Source: Oreocharis arfaki
Lineage: Eukaryota > Chordata > Aves > Passeriformes > Paramythiidae
Assembly: GCA_013398015.1 (NCBI GenBank)
Contig: VZRR01012420.1
Coordinates: 313,702-377,701, forward strand
Length of the DNA stretch: 64,000 nucleotides
Reading direction: 5' to 3'
The translations under genes and the position numbers were made by a program. The stretch's first letter is position 1. Every line of letters begins with the position of its first letter. The notes beneath the pieces are model-generated. The model was given only the letters and a program-made list of their open reading frames with translations, searched no databases and was not told where the DNA came from. Shown piece after piece: positions 61,021-64,000 of the stretch.

Positions 61021-64000
61021 GGTCCAAGGACATGGGCAAAACAAGAATTAGAGTATAAACTGTTCTATTAAACCAACTGGTATAGTTGAAAAACAAGAGA
61101 ATAACTTTTTGGTAAACAAATCCTCCCAATGGATTGAAATAGATCTTCACAGGCAAATACAAAGTTGGCTGGCTGTTATTTACCCTCAGAGCGCTGCAGT
61201 TTTACTCCCCAAGGACTGTCTTGGAGCCTGACTGAATAAAAGCAAGGCTGCAAAGACTGACTTGTATGTACAAATCTTGCCACAGTCCCCCTTGAGCAGA
61301 TGCGTGTTGGACCGTTGCTGATGCAGAGCAGAAAAATCAGGATGGAAAAGTGCCAAGTGTTCAACTCTTATTTTTGAAAAGTGCTCCTTCTCATAATGGA
61401 AAAGTCTGACATATTTTCTTGTCCAGAGACCATGAGGTAAATCAACAGCCTTTAGAAAAAACTCAATTTGTGAGCATCAGGACTGCGTATCTCTGCTTAA
61501 CAAAAGCCTTTCTGTCCTGCAGCTGAAAGATACAAAATTTGTGTTATGAACTGGAATCTGTGAAGTTATTCCGGCTGTTGTCTTTGTAGGATGACAAAGT
61601 TTAGATTCTAGATTTTTTAGCCAGATTAGAATCAATTCAGCACAATAGCACTGATTTCAATTGAGTTATACTGAATTGTATCAGTGTCACTGAAGGAACA
61701 GTGTGCCCCAAAGACTACACAAGTGTCTTGTCATGAACGCTATAACTTGATTAGAAATAATCATTTAGGAAGAGAAAATCAAGATAATTCAGATAAAAAT
61801 GAGAAATTAAGTTTGTGTGTTTGGCTTAAAAAAGGATTGAATTTTTCAATTGTTCTTAATAAAAGATAAATTTAGGAAAAAATCTTTATCATAAGTTACG
61901 TAAAATATATTGAGGGTTTTTTCTGTTTTCTTTAACTATTAAAATAATGATTAAATTCTGCTATTGTCCTGAATACCATGGGTTCAGTTGGCTTCAGTGG
62001 CGGTCTTGCTAAGAGAGGAATTTTGTGTCTGTAAGTCACTGTACCGAACTATTGAGCAGTTTGAGTAGGTAAGGCCAGAAGGGTTGGTTTTTTTTTCCCA
62101 AAGAGACAATAGGATCTTAAAGAGACTTTCCTGTTCCATATGGTCAGATTTTTCTCTAGGGTAAGTTGGTCTGGGATAGGACTAAAAAGAATTTGAACTA
62201 ACACAGTGGTTAATTTCTAAATTTACAGGGTGTGCAAAAAGCTGACTAAATTTTTAAAAAAACCCACAAATGCTCGAAGTGTTTTGTTTTCAATTTTATT
62301 CAATTAATAATTTTACAAAAGGCTATACTGTTATTTAAACCTTCCAATTAACTCAAAAAATAAATTCTGTGTTGTTACTGATACAGGATTCTGCCACAGA
62401 CAACAAGGTTAAAAATAATATTTGAATTGGATGAAATTAAGAAAAACTGCTTCTTGTAAGACCCCAGATCTATTTGTTTGTTGTTAGTTTGGTTGGTTGT
62501 TTTTTTTTTCTTTTCTGTAGAAGATAATAAATTTTATCCTTCTTTATCTTCAATTCTTTAGCATGTTTCTGGAAAGTATTATAAGCACTGCATATAATTC
62601 TGTGCAATTGTTTTTCCTCCATAGTTTCAGACTTTACATAATTAATCTCTTTTTGAAAAAATTTTAAATTCTTAACCCCAGTGAATGCCAGCACCAAAAA
62701 ATAGAGATGTCTAAGAGGAGAGACAGGAGTCTCTGAAGTGATTGAGAGGAATGAGTAAATGATAAGGCAATTTTTTCATGTAAAGAAGGATACAAATAAA
62801 AATATGTAGCACAGAATAATGTAGGAATCTGATACTAAGAGAGTGGTCACAGAAGCCTTCTAAAAACATCCATTGAGGAGGTGTACAGGGGCTTTGCTGT
62901 TCCTGTGCTGTGGCCCTGGCTCTAAGAATTTCTTGCAGATTAGATCTAGAAAAGTCTATTCAATCATTTCAGTCCTTGGTTTGACTTCTGGTACAATATG
63001 AGACTTTTGGGGATCCATTTACCTCAAGTCCAAGGAAGATGATCAGGTAATGCCAGTGTCAATGCTCAAGCAGTTTCATCCCATCCTTAGCTTTATAAGC
63101 AACCTCTAACTCTCTGTCTCTTCTATTTGCTGAGGAAATTGGTGGGATTAATTTCTCCTTATTTTAGCCATTAGTGTCTAGTCTAAGCAGATCATGCTGT
63201 GCACTCACCAGTCAGAGGAGAGAGAGGGGCTTCTACAGAAAATAGTTGATTCGTCTTTAATTAAGCACCTCTGACTGGAGGACAGGAATAAGCCCCGCTT
63301 CACATGTGCCTACCAGACACCAGTGATCCAAATGACCATCTTTAATGATGCAATTAGTTGTAAATCTCTCAGGCTACAGTGAATTTTCCCATAAAACCTC
63401 TATCTTCTTAACACAATGTATAAAATGTGCAGGACCACAGCCTGTGATAAAACTTGTTTTGTGGCTTTTCAGTCATTTCTTCAAGCACTCCAGGTCAGAC
63501 ATAGCATCATGTTCTTTTTTAATTTGCTACTTCACAAATCTTTTCTTAGCTGCAAATTTTGCAGGCAAATTTCAGTGGTTGATCCCTGCCATCACATCTC
63601 CTCCTCTTCCCCCCTGCCCTTGTAAAATAACACTGGGCCATTGATTTACTCCTGGCGTACCCAGAGAAGAATGTCCTGAATATTTTCCTCCCAAAATCTG
63701 GATTTTTAATTTTTTGTGCTCTGTGTTTAATACCTAGTATGTCCCTCTTCTATTCTCACCAAATAAATTAGTTTTGATAAAATACTATGTGGTACTCATC
63801 CACATGGTACAGAGCAATCTAGTCACACCAGCTACCTTCATGAGTCATACCAATAATTTATTTTTAAATAAGAAAAAAAAGGGAGATGGGGTTTGTTTGA
63901 TCAAGCCTGTTTTACAAGAAGTGACAGTAAGTGAGATGAATACTATCAATAAAGATGGAGAAGGAAACAATAGCTTAGTTTATTACTTCTGGCATAATTT
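61021..64000. other. Non-coding stretch to the window edge
   Basis: AT-rich sequence with T runs (for example near 62500) and short frames, the longest about 100 codons at 63345-63644, none with recognisable similarity. No exon or repeat family was identified. Confidence 0.5.

Noticed and set aside
1..64000. CRISPR arrays, prokaryotic operons, phage or integron structures, tRNA or rRNA genes
   Set aside because: None of the defining patterns are present; CR1 LINEs, LTRs and a spliced-exon-like signal indicate a vertebrate nuclear genome.

Overview
The window reads as vertebrate, almost certainly bird, nuclear DNA: mostly intronic or intergenic sequence with very little coding content. The clearest sign is the repeat content. 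Nearly all recognisable interspersed repeats are CR1 LINE fragments, 5'-truncated, several ending in the ATTCTRTG-type octamer tail. There are also two solo LTRs of one endogenous-retrovirus-like family, and no mammalian SINEs. The sequence is AT-rich with few CpGs and many stop codons, and I see no bacterial or phage gene organisation. A passerine is plausible from the LTR type, but that is a guess. The sequence has one assembly gap (173 N) and one isolated N.

Layout. At the left edge (17-174, minus strand) is the best coding candidate: a terminal exon with a strong splice acceptor, 51 codons plus a 2-nt partial codon, and a stop. I cannot name the gene. If it is real, its upstream exons lie to the right, so some or all of the window could be its introns. 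From 0.2 to 36 kb the sequence is mostly featureless, broken by old CR1 pieces (4.8, 8.8 and 33.2 kb), two related plus-strand solo LTRs (8.1-8.6 and 18.8-19.4 kb), a relic resembling a MIR/CORE-SINE (34.6 kb) and simple repeats. At 36.9-38.1 kb lies a CR1 made of ORF2 endonuclease sequence joined almost directly to a 3' tail, with both endonuclease signature residues changed. Right after it is a diverged direct duplication of about 275 bp (38.4 and 39.4 kb, offset about 1,016 bp) that matches no repeat family I know. A pentanucleotide array containing the gap is at 45.9 kb, a minus-strand CR1 at 47.0 kb, and a perfect palindrome with a consensus CArG box at 48.5 kb. A 10-bp minisatellite of 42 perfect units (54.36-54.78 kb) is open in every frame on both strands. 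A cluster of minus-strand CR1 pieces (58.2-61.0 kb) and a second MIR-like relic (59.2 kb) follow; the final 3 kb is unremarkable.

I found no operon, CRISPR, tRNA, rRNA or prokaryotic-type system, and nothing I would call a new molecular system. The items most worth checking are the terminal exon, the duplicated element at 38.4/39.4 kb, the minisatellite, the deleted CR1 and the CArG palindrome.
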